This document shows, piece after piece, positions 50,105 to 57,266 of a stretch of 64,000 nt of DNA. The translations under genes and the position numbers were made by a program. The stretch lies in the NCBI GenBank assembly GCA_009268125.1, contig WBOU01000006.1, positions 257,807-321,806 on the forward strand. Direction: 5' to 3'. The stretch comes from Chloroflexia bacterium SDU3-3 (GTDB lineage: Bacteria; Chloroflexota; Chloroflexia; Chloroflexales; Roseiflexaceae). The notes beneath the pieces were generated by a model. The model was not told the origin of the DNA and searched no databases. It was given only the letters and a program-made list of their open reading frames with translations. How positions within the stretch are numbered: position 1 is the first letter of the stretch; every line of letters starts with the position of its first letter.

Positions 50105-53023
50105 CTAGCCCGCCACCTCGCGCATCTCCAGCCAGTTCGGCCCCGCCTCTACATCCACACGTAGGTTCACATTCTCCAGCTCGACCGCGCCCTCCATCTG
50201 GTCGCGCACCAGCGCTATCGCCTGCTCTAGCTCGGCCTCGGGCACCTCCAGGATCAGCTCGTCGTGCACCTGCAGCAGGATGCGGGTGGCCATGCCGCGC
50301 TCGCGGATGGCGCTGTCGACCATGATCATGGCGCGCTTCATGATATCGGCGGCGGTGGCCTGGATAGGCGCGTTGATCGCCTCGCGCTCGGCGGCCTGGC
50401 GGCGCGGGCCACTCACCTTCAGCTCGGGCATCGAGCGGCGGCGGCCATACAGCGACTGCACGAAGCCGTCGCGGCGGCCCGCATCCAGCGTCATGTCGAT
50501 ATACTGGCGGATGCCGGGGAACTGCTTGAACATCTGGTCGATCAGGGCCTGGGCCTCGCTGCGGCTCGTGCCGATGCGCGGCGCGAGGCCAAACGAGCTG
50601 ATACCGTAGATGATGCCAAACACCGTGGTCTTGGCCACGCGGCGCTGGTTGCTGGTCACCTCGGCGGCGGGCACGGCAAACAGCTGAGCGGCGGTGGCGG
50701 CGTGGATGTCCTGGCCCTCGTTGAAGGCGGCCACCATGTTCTCATCCTGCGTGATCGAGGCCAGCACGCGCAGCTCGATCTGCGAGTAGTCGGCGGCGAC
50801 GAACTGGCAGCCCGGGGCGGCCACAAAGCCGCGCCGGATCTCGCGGCCCTCATCGCTGCGGGTGGGGATGTTCTGCAGGTTGGGGTCGTTCGACGACAGG
50901 CGGCCCGTGGCCGCGCCGAGCTGGCTGTAGGTGGTGTGGATGCGGCCATCCTCGCTATTCACCAGCTCGGGCAGGGCGTCGACGTAGGTCGACTTGAGCT
51001 TGGAGAGCTGGCGGTGCTGGAGGATGAGCGTGATGATGTGGTAGCTGGCGTCGTCGGCGTGGCGGTCGCGCAGCGACTCCATGGCCTGGGCGGTCAGCGA
51101 GAACTGGCCGGTCTTGGTCTTCTCCAGCCCTGTGGTGTCCAGCCCCAGCTTGCTGAACAGCACATCGGAGAGCTGCGCGCCCGAGTTGATGTTGAAGGGC
51201 ATATTGCCGTTGTAGGCGTAGATCTCCTGCTCCAGCGCGGCCATGCGCTCGCCCAGGGTCTTGCCCAGGTTGCGCATGTAGTCGGCGTTGATGCCGATGC
51301 CAGCGGCCTCCATGCGCACCAGCACGGGGATGAGCGGCATCTCCAGCTGGTCGAAGATCCAGGCCACCTTGGGCAGCGCGTCGAGCTGCGGGCGCAGCGC
51401 CTGGAACAGCCGCAGCGTCATGTCGGCGTCGGCGGCGGCGTAGGGCGTGGCGCGGTCGAGCGGCACCTGGGCGAAGGTGATCTGGCTTTTGCCCTTGCCG
51501 ATCAGCAGATCGATGTCGGTCATCGGCTCGGGCAGGCGCAGCTCGCTGAAGGCCAGCTCCTTCAGGCCCTTGCGCTTGTCGAGCAGCGCGGCGGCCAGCA
51601 TGGTGTCGAATGTCACGCCTTCGACCGCCACGCCCGCGTGCAGCAGCAGCTCCACGTCGAACTTGGCGTTGTGGGCATACTTGGGCCTGCTGGCGTCGGC
51701 GAAGAAGGGCCGCAGCGCGTCGAGCACCACATCCTTGGGCAGCTGCGGCTCGCCGGTGGTGTGGCCCACCGGGATGTAGGCGCTGGCCCCCGGCTGCGTG
51801 GCGATCGAGATGCCCACCAGCGCGCTCTCGAACGGGCGCAGGCCATCCGACTCGGTGTCGAAGGCGAAGCCGGGCGCGGCGGCCAGCTCGGCCAGCAGCG
51901 CATCCAGCTGGGGCTGGGTGGTGACGGCGTAGTAGCGCCCGAACATGGCGGGCATGGGGCCAGCGGCCAGCGGCGCGGCCACGCCGCCCACGGCCTCGCC
52001 GCTATCGAACATGGCCAGCTGCTGCGGGCCGCTGGGCGTGGGGACGGCGGGGGCGGGCGCGTCGAACATGCTGATCTGGCCATCGGCGCGCGGCGCGGGC
52101 GCGGCGGGCAGGTCGCGCACCTCGATGCCAGCGGTGCCGCTGGGCGGCAGGCGCTTGATCAGGCTGGTGCCCATCTCTAGCTCCTGGAACAGGCCCAGCA
52201 CCGCCGCGCGGTCGTAGCTGCCGATCTCGGTGGCGGCCAGATCTAGCTGCACCGGCGCGTCGCACACGATGGTGGCCAGCTTTTTGGAGAACAGCGCGGC
52301 ATCCAGCTGGCCCGCCAGCGGCTTGCGATAGCGGTTGGGCACCTCGTCCATGCGCTCGTAGATCTGCTCGACGGTGCCGAACTGGTTCAGCAGCGCGATC
52401 GCGCCCGCCTCGCCGATGCCCTTGACACCGGGGATGTTGTCGGAGGTGTCGCCCTTGAGGCCGCGCAGGTCGGCCAGCTGCGTCGGGCGCAGGCCCTTGT
52501 AGCGCTCGACCACCGCCGCCTCGTCGTAGATGGTGGTGGTCTTGTTGCCGCGCGCGTAGGGGTTGGCCAGCAGCACCCGCACGTGGTCGTTCACCAGCTG
52601 CAGGGTGTCGGTGTCGCCGGTGAGGATGAGCGAGCCGACGTCGGCCTGGGCGGCCTGCACCGAGAGCGTGCCGATCACGTCGTCGGCCTCGAAGCCCTCG
52701 GCGGTGTAGATCGGGATGTTCAGCGCCTGCACCGCCTGCTTGATGCGGTCGAGCTGGGGGTGGAACTCCTCGGGGGTCTCGGCGCGGCCCGCCTTGTAGG
52801 CGTCGTACATATCGTCGCGGAAGGTGCGCCCGATGTCGAAGGAGACCGCCAGATAGCGCGGGCGGTGCTCCTCGACCGCGCCCAGCATGATCGAGAGGAA
52901 GCCGTAAACCGCGTAGGTCGGCTCGCCGGTGGATGCGCGCATGCCTGCCTCGCGCAGGGCGTGGAAGGCGCGGAAGGCCAGGGCGTGGCCATCGATCAGC
53001 AGCAGGGTCGGGCGCTCGGTCAT
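50105..53023 (-). CDS. polA: DNA polymerase I
   Basis: A 972-residue protein with all three activities. The 5'-nuclease domain (about 1-290) has IDGHALAFRAFHAL, TGDTDTLQLV and DNIPGVKGIGE. The 3'-5' exonuclease (about 360-560) keeps the metal ligands in FDTESDGL, HNAKFDVEL and YAAADADMTL, so it should proofread, unlike Taq polymerase. The polymerase domain has motif A DYSQIELRVL (from 745), motif B RRVAKTTVFGIIYG (from about 795) and motif C QVHDELILEV (from 918). A Pro/Ala-rich linker (about 300-355) makes it longer than the E. coli enzyme (928). GAGGAT precedes the ATG weakly. It functions in repair and Okazaki fragment processing. Confidence 0.97.
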   Translation of the reverse strand: MTERPTLLLIDGHALAFRAFHALREAGMRASTGEPTYAVYGFLSIMLGAVEEHRPRYLAVSFDIGRTFRDDMYDAYKAGRAETPEEFHPQLDRIKQAVQALNIPIYTAEGFEADDVIGTLSVQAAQADVGSLILTGDTDTLQLVNDHVRVLLANPYARGNKTTTIYDEAAVVERYKGLRPTQLADLRGLKGDTSDNIPGVKGIGEAGAIALLNQFGTVEQIYERMDEVPNRYRKPLAGQLDAALFSKKLATIVCDAPVQLDLAATEIGSYDRAAVLGLFQELEMGTSLIKRLPPSGTAGIEVRDLPAAPAPRADGQISMFDAPAPAVPTPSGPQQLAMFDSGEAVGGVAAPLAAGPMPAMFGRYYAVTTQPQLDALLAELAAAPGFAFDTESDGLRPFESALVGISIATQPGASAYIPVGHTTGEPQLPKDVVLDALRPFFADASRPKYAHNAKFDVELLLHAGVAVEGVTFDTMLAAALLDKRKGLKELAFSELRLPEPMTDIDLLIGKGKSQITFAQVPLDRATPYAAADADMTLRLFQALRPQLDALPKVAWIFDQLEMPLIPVLVRMEAAGIGINADYMRNLGKTLGERMAALEQEIYAYNGNMPFNINSGAQLSDVLFSKLGLDTTGLEKTKTGQFSLTAQAMESLRDRHADDASYHIITLILQHRQLSKLKSTYVDALPELVNSEDGRIHTTYSQLGAATGRLSSNDPNLQNIPTRSDEGREIRRGFVAAPGCQFVAADYSQIELRVLASITQDENMVAAFNEGQDIHAATAAQLFAVPAAEVTSNQRRVAKTTVFGIIYGISSFGLAPRIGTSRSEAQALIDQMFKQFPGIRQYIDMTLDAGRRDGFVQSLYGRRRSMPELKVSGPRRQAAEREAINAPIQATAADIMKRAMIMVDSAIRERGMATRILLQVHDELILEVPEAELEQAIALVRDQMEGAVELENVNLRVDVEAGPNWLEMREVAG

Positions 53024-53431
53024 CCTCGTCTCTCCTTCTTGTGCGACATCGGCTTGATATTATACGCCGATCCGAACATATGAGCAACAATTCTGGCGGG
53101 TAGATCCGTTTGGTACCGCCGCCTAAGAACCTAGCGAAAATCCAGCCTTCACCTCCCACAATCAATCATTTAATACGATTCACATCTCATATATCGCTCA
53201 TTGTGCAAATATCTTAACCTCAAACAAACATAAAAATTAACATATACCTTTCTATTTACTATAAGTCAAATATATGTAAATAAATAAGCTGTTGACAAAT
53301 TAATTCCGCCCTATATACTCATTTTACACACTAACAAAACAATAATCAGCGCATCAAGCACCCTTAACCGATCTATAACATGCAATACGGCATGTTTAGA
53401 TATCGTATTCTTTTCCACACAAGGAGTTCGT
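53024..53431. other. AT-rich intergenic region upstream of the CBM-like secreted protein
   Basis: From about 53090 to 53430 base composition drops sharply to AT-rich, with runs such as AACATATACC and AAATATATG, unlike anything nearby. It contains the strong plus-strand promoter noted below and possibly the weak polA promoter on the other side. No gene is seen. Confidence 0.6.
53292..53319 (+). promoter_or_regulatory. Strong sigma-70-type promoter of the secreted protein gene
   Basis: Consensus TTGACA (53292-53297) and TATACT (53314-53319) are separated by 16 bases. The start point near 53326 gives a leader of about 105 bases. Confidence 0.8.
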
Positions 53432-54370
53432 ATGAAGTTCAGTTGGAAATCGCTCGGCATGGCTGTCGGCGGCCTTGCTATCGTTCTCAGCTCAACCATG
53501 ACCGCAGCCCCCGCCGTTGCCGCGCCAAGCTATACACCACCGGGCACAGGTACCTACGACGCGCAGCCACCCTCGCAGGCAGGATATGTAACCTACAACA
53601 CTGCTGACCCAAGCAACCCTGGCTGGGGCACGCTGCTCAACGAGCCGCTGGCAGCGTGGAACACGATTGTGTACGCGACAACACCAGGGAATAGCGTTTC
53701 GTTCCAGTTCGCTCCAGAGAGCACATCAATCGGGTTCATGTACTCCATGGCGGCAAACCGAGGTTCTTTTCGGGTTGAGCTTGATGGTCAGACGATTGAT
53801 CAGATCAATGCCTATGCACCCGAAACCCGACGCCAAGTCATCAAGACATGGCCGGTATCAACTCATAACAGCAACCATGTCATCACTATCTATCTCCTTC
53901 CTGGCGCGCCCAATGGCATCATCGATTTTGATGCCTTTATCGTCAACCAAGATGCCGCGCCGGGGTTGACCACAATTGATGACTCGGACACATTGATGCG
54001 CACCATTGGCACATGGACTCGTGACACGGCAGCAACTGGCGCAATCAATAACACGCAGACATTCTCACAGACGCCAGGTCAGGTGATCCGGCTCAACTTT
54101 ACTGGCCCCGAGGTACTCGTATACTTTACCCGCGCCTATAATCGCGGTATTGCCGCAGTGACTATCGATGGGGTAAACTTGGGATATATGGATCAGTATG
54201 GGGGTGGTGTAACACGGCAGCAATATCAGCATTTCTCTGTGCCTGCTAATTCCAACACCTACATCCACACGATTACCATTACGGTCAAAGGCACAACAAG
54301 CTGCCCTGCCACAAGCGCAACCTGCGGCACCTTTATCGATGTCGATGCCATCCAGGTGCTCCCATACTAG
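53432..54370 (+). CDS. Secreted protein with two tandem carbohydrate-binding-like domains
   Basis: A 312-residue exported protein. A signal peptide (1-31, ending AVAA) is followed by two beta-sandwich modules (about 48-172 and 184-312) with matching elements, such as SIGFMYSMAANRGSFRVELDGQTIDQ in the first and EVLVYFTRAYNRGIAAVTIDGVNLGY in the second, each ending in an FDAFIV or VDAIQV strand. The fold resembles galactose-binding/CBM domains of glycosidases and S-layer-associated proteins. No enzymatic domain is present. AAGGAG precedes the ATG and the promoter is near consensus, so it may be abundant. Codon use is less GC-rich than in neighbouring genes. Function unknown. Confidence 0.7.
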   Translation: MKFSWKSLGMAVGGLAIVLSSTMTAAPAVAAPSYTPPGTGTYDAQPPSQAGYVTYNTADPSNPGWGTLLNEPLAAWNTIVYATTPGNSVSFQFAPESTSIGFMYSMAANRGSFRVELDGQTIDQINAYAPETRRQVIKTWPVSTHNSNHVITIYLLPGAPNGIIDFDAFIVNQDAAPGLTTIDDSDTLMRTIGTWTRDTAATGAINNTQTFSQTPGQVIRLNFTGPEVLVYFTRAYNRGIAAVTIDGVNLGYMDQYGGGVTRQQYQHFSVPANSNTYIHTITITVKGTTSCPATSATCGTFIDVDAIQVLPY

Positions 54371-54521
54371 TAGGCCAATTGTCTGATGTTATGCAATTCC
54401 CACCCATGATGGAATGGTGGGCACACCCACAGTTGCTAAGCCATCAGATGATCTACATACAGCGCCCAACCGTACTATGCCTGAGCTAGGCAGGTGCCCC
54501 ACCCCGCCCCGCCCCGCCAAC
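54371..54521. other. Intergenic region between the secreted protein and tRNA-Glu; no gene seen
   Basis: No coding feature is evident. 54496-54517 is a run of short C/G repeats (CCCC-A/G type), and CCCCGCC with GGCGGGG at 54512-54534 can form a hairpin that may end the upstream transcript and overlaps the tRNA -35 region. Confidence 0.4.
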
Positions 54522-54550
54522 TTGCGCGGCGGGGCAACCTCTGCTATAAT
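54522..54550 (+). promoter_or_regulatory. Promoter of the tRNA-Glu gene
   Basis: TTGCGC (54522-54527) and consensus TATAAT (54545-54550) are 17 bases apart; the tRNA begins 15 bases after the -10. Confidence 0.8.
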
Positions 54551-54564
54551 CCCATGCGTTGTGC

Positions 54565-54641
54565 GCCCTCATAGTCTAGCGGCCTAGGACGTCACCCTTT
54601 CAAGGTGAAGATCGCGGGTTCGAATCCCGCTGGGGGTACCA
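54565..54641 (+). tRNA. tRNA-Glu (anticodon UUC), CCA encoded
   Basis: A full cloverleaf can be drawn: acceptor GCCCTCA with TGGGGGT (two G-U pairs), D arm around TAGTCTAGCGGCCTAGGACG, anticodon stem CACC/GGTG with loop CTTTCAA giving anticodon TTC, and T arm CGCGGGTTCGAATCCCGC. The 3' end reads ACCA, so the discriminator and CCA are encoded. Confidence 0.96.
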
Positions 54642-54644
54642 GGC

Positions 54645-54684
54645 GCAGGCGGCCCACCGGACATCCGGTGGGCCGCCTGCTTTT
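54645..54684 (+). terminator. Intrinsic terminator of the tRNA-Glu gene
   Basis: GCAGGCGGCCCACCGG pairs perfectly with CCGGTGGGCCGCCTGC around four bases, followed by TTTTG. It begins four bases after the tRNA. Confidence 0.93.
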
Positions 54685-54830
54685 GTGTGCCGCATTGCTA
54701 CGCTTATCAAAACATCCCGCCCCGATCGAGCCGCACCCCTCGTTTATTTGCTCAGACCCACCTTTCAACCACATAGCCTGTACCGATGTCGGCCTGTACC
54801 TATTGACCAGATCAAGACAGGAGGCACCCC

Positions 54831-56069
54831 ATGCGACTCCCCGCATCTGGACACAGCATCACCAATGTGCTGCTCGTGGCCATCCTCGGCGTGCTGCTCA
54901 CCAGCACGGCCTCGGCCCATCCCGACGCCATCGGCGCGCAGGCGCTGGCGGGCAGCGGATTCACCTACCAGGGCCAGCTGAAGAACGCCAGCGGCCCCGT
55001 GACCGCCGCCTGCGACTTCCAGTTCAGCCTGTGGGATGCGGCTAGCTCCGGCGCGCAGCTGGGCGCGACGCAGAACGTGGCCGCCGTGGCCGTGGCCAGC
55101 GGCCTGTTCACCGTGCAGCTGAACCAGAGCGGGCAGTTCGGCGGCAGCGCGTTCGACGGGCAGGGCCGCTGGCTGCAGGTGGCGGTCAAGTGCGCTGGCG
55201 ACGCGGCCTACGCCACGCTCAGCCCGCGCCAGTCGCTCACCCCCGCACCCTACGCGCTGGCGCTGGTGGGGCTGCGCACCGAGCAGAACGAGACCAGCCC
55301 CAACATCATCGGCGGCGCGGCGGGCAACGCGGTGGCAGCGGGCGCGGTGGGCGCGACGGTGGCGGGCGGCGGCGAGAGCGGCCAGACCCAGTCTGTGACC
55401 GACGACTACGGCACGGTGGGCGGCGGGCGCGGCAACACCGCCGGGAACAGCGGCGGCACCACATCCGACGCGGTGGGGGCCACCGTGGGTGGCGGCGAGG
55501 GCAACCGCGCCACGGGGGCCTACGCCACAGTGCCAGGGGGCCTGAGCAACAGCGCGGGCGCGTTCAGCATGGCGGCGGGGCGGCGGGCCAAGGCGCTGAA
55601 CACCGGCTCGTTCGTGTGGGCCGACAGCACCAACGCCGACTTTTCATCCACGGCGGACAACCAGTTCGCCATCCGCGCCGCCAACGGCATGTTCATCGCC
55701 AACGACGCGGGGGGCAGCAAGGTGGTGCCGGTGGGCACGCGCTACCGCGACAACGCCATCGTCGCGTGGGCGCGCGTGAGCGCCGCTGGCGGGCTGGACA
55801 CCAACTTCAACATCGCGTCGGTGACGCGCATCTCGACGGGGTACTACACCATCGTGCTGGGCAGCTCGCTGAGCAGCGGCTTCAGCCTAGTGCCGGTGGT
55901 GACGGTGGAGAGCGACCCGGTGGGCGGGCTGCCGCCGACCGGCACGGCCAATGTGCGCATGGTGGCCACCAACCAGGTGGCGGCGGGCAATACCTTCGAC
56001 GTGTACATCTACAACGGCAGCGGCGCGCTGGTGGACAACGACTTCCAAGTGCTCGTGACGGGGCGATAG
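54831..56069 (+). CDS. Secreted protein with a YadA-head-like Gly-rich repeat region
   Basis: A 412-residue exported protein. A signal peptide (about 1-35) leads to a beta-sandwich (FTYQGQLKNASGPVTAACDFQFSLWDAA to about 140), often seen at the start of phage-tail or trimeric-adhesin-like surface proteins. Residues about 160-260 are Gly/Ala-rich with short repeats (GATVAGGGES, GTVGGGRGNTAG, GATVGGGEGNRATG, YATVPGGLSNSAG, FSMAAGRRAKA) like the head of trimeric adhesins. The C-terminal ~130 residues form another beta domain. It is likely an exported adhesin- or fibre-like protein. CAGGAGG precedes the ATG; the next gene starts two bases after it. Confidence 0.72.
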   Translation: MRLPASGHSITNVLLVAILGVLLTSTASAHPDAIGAQALAGSGFTYQGQLKNASGPVTAACDFQFSLWDAASSGAQLGATQNVAAVAVASGLFTVQLNQSGQFGGSAFDGQGRWLQVAVKCAGDAAYATLSPRQSLTPAPYALALVGLRTEQNETSPNIIGGAAGNAVAAGAVGATVAGGGESGQTQSVTDDYGTVGGGRGNTAGNSGGTTSDAVGATVGGGEGNRATGAYATVPGGLSNSAGAFSMAAGRRAKALNTGSFVWADSTNADFSSTADNQFAIRAANGMFIANDAGGSKVVPVGTRYRDNAIVAWARVSAAGGLDTNFNIASVTRISTGYYTIVLGSSLSSGFSLVPVVTVESDPVGGLPPTGTANVRMVATNQVAAGNTFDVYIYNGSGALVDNDFQVLVTGR

Positions 56070-56071
56070 CC

Positions 56072-56413
56072 ATGAAGCGATCACACACGCATATACTGCT
56101 GGCGCTGCTGCTGGCCGCGCTGCTGGGCTTGGGCGCATCGCTGGCCCTGGCCGAGGGCGGCTACACGCTCACGTGGCTGACGGTGGATGGCGGGGGCGGG
56201 GCCAGCGCTGGGGGCGGCTACGTGCTGGCGGGCACCGCCGGGCAGGCCGACGCCGCCGCGCTGGGCGACGGGGGCTACGCGCTCTCCGGCGGGTTCTGGG
56301 GCGGCGCGGCGACAGCGCCCACACCGACAGCCACGCCCACGAGCACGCCCGCCACGCCTACCAGCACGCCCGAACCGGGGCGCACCGTCTACCTGCCGCT
56401 GGTGGCGCGCTAG
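56072..56413 (+). CDS. Short secreted protein with a C-terminal YLPLV tail
   Basis: A 113-residue exported protein starting MKRSHTHILLALLLAALLG. A signal peptide (1-27) is followed by a Gly-rich core with GGYTLTWLTVDGGGGASAGGGYVLAGTAGQ and GGYALSGGFWGG, a Thr/Pro spacer and the C-terminal TVYLPLVAR. Small proteins of this layout are frequent in Chloroflexota and their role is unknown. It begins two bases after the stop of the previous gene, so the two are co-translated. No other domain is present. Confidence 0.75.
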   Translation: MKRSHTHILLALLLAALLGLGASLALAEGGYTLTWLTVDGGGGASAGGGYVLAGTAGQADAAALGDGGYALSGGFWGGAATAPTPTATPTSTPATPTSTPEPGRTVYLPLVAR

Positions 56414-56437
56414 CGCACGCGGCGCACACGAAGCGCG

Positions 56438-56646
56438 CAATGTGGGCGGGCATGAAGCCCGCCCCTACATCATCGTTTTTCATCGTCCCCCGATGGGCGC
56501 GATGCCCCGCCACGGTGTAGGGGCGGGTCTCGTGCCCGCCCGCGCCGTGGCCATCGCATCCATCGACACCATCCCCGATGCATGCAATGTGGGCGGGCAT
56601 AAAGCCCGCCCCTACATCATCGTTTTTCATCATCCCCCGATGGGCG
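56438..56646. repeat. Pair of 62-bp direct repeats with an inverted partial copy between them
   Basis: 56438-56499 and 56585-56646 are the same 62-bp sequence with two differences (start CAATGTGGGCGGGCAT, end CCCCCGATGGGCG). Each contains the small hairpin GGGCGGGC / GCCCGCCC. Between them 56517-56545 holds a related copy in the opposite direction (GTAGGGGCGGG with GCCCGCC). This is a dispersed intergenic repeat type. The remaining stretch to 56724 holds nothing else visible. Confidence 0.8.
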
Positions 56647-56724
56647 TAATTCACAATCAGGGCCACGTACTCCTCAGCCAGGGCGCGGGTGCGGCCAAGC
56701 TCCTGCTCGCTCATGGGCCTGATC

Positions 56725-57189
56725 CTAGTGGCGGTGCGGCTCCTCCAGCTGGGCCAGCACCGCCTCGGCGATCGCGCCCAGCGCCGCGACCTGATCGGCG
56801 CTGAGCACATCCATCACATACTGGCGCACGGCCTGCTCGTAGTGGCGCTGGGCCTGGGCGGCCAGGGCGCGGCCCTGCGGGGTGATGCGGATGAGCGTGC
56901 TGCGGCTGTCCTCGGCGCACTGCTCGCGGGTGAGCAGGCCGCGCTGCTCCATACGCTGGAGCTGGTGCGAGAGGCGGCTCTTCTCCCACGCTAGCCCGCA
57001 GCGCAGCGCCAGCGAGCGCATCGACTCGTCGGGCGAGGCGATCAGCACCGTCAGGATCTCGTAGTCGGCCTCGGAGAGGCCGGTGGCGCTGGCGAGATCG
57101 CGGCCAAGCCGCCCAGTGAGGCGGGCGCGCATGCGCTGGTAGCTGGCCCAGGCGGCGGCCTGCTGGGGGGTAAGCGGGTGCTTGTTCAT
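56725..57189 (-). CDS. MarR-family transcriptional regulator
   Basis: A 154-residue regulator with the MarR winged helix: SEADYEILTVLIASPDESMRSLALRCGLAWEKSRLSHQLQRMEQRGLLTREQCAEDSRSTLIRITPQG, including the wing Asp-Ser-Arg. MarR proteins are usually dimeric repressors released by small phenolic or antibiotic-like ligands. The two palindromes in the divergent region (57202-57215, 57232-57247) are its probable operators, so it should control both itself and the luciferase-like operon. The ATG is followed directly from a TATACT -10 (57201-57196), so its message may be leaderless; a GTG two codons upstream is less likely. Confidence 0.93.
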   Translation of the reverse strand: MNKHPLTPQQAAAWASYQRMRARLTGRLGRDLASATGLSEADYEILTVLIASPDESMRSLALRCGLAWEKSRLSHQLQRMEQRGLLTREQCAEDSRSTLIRITPQGRALAAQAQRHYEQAVRQYVMDVLSADQVAALGAIAEAVLAQLEEPHRH

Positions 57190-57201
57190 GCCCACAGTAT
57201 A

Positions 57202-57247
57202 GTTGATATGTCAACCGCATGCTGCTATACTGGTTGATATATCAACC
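57202..57247. promoter_or_regulatory. MarR operators overlapping the divergent promoter
   Basis: GTTGATATGTCAAC (57202-57215, one mismatch) and GGTTGATATATCAACC (57232-57247, perfect) are two copies of the same palindrome with centres about 31 bp, or three helical turns, apart. The plus-strand promoter TTGATA (57203-57208), 17 bases, TATACT (57226-57231) has its -35 inside the first operator and its -10 just before the second. Confidence 0.88.
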
Positions 57248-57266
57248 TAAGCAAGGGCACACCGTG

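Noticed and set aside
50264-52180. Long open frame opposite polA (about 640 codons)
   Set aside because: It is the mirror frame of polA with composition of an antisense shadow.
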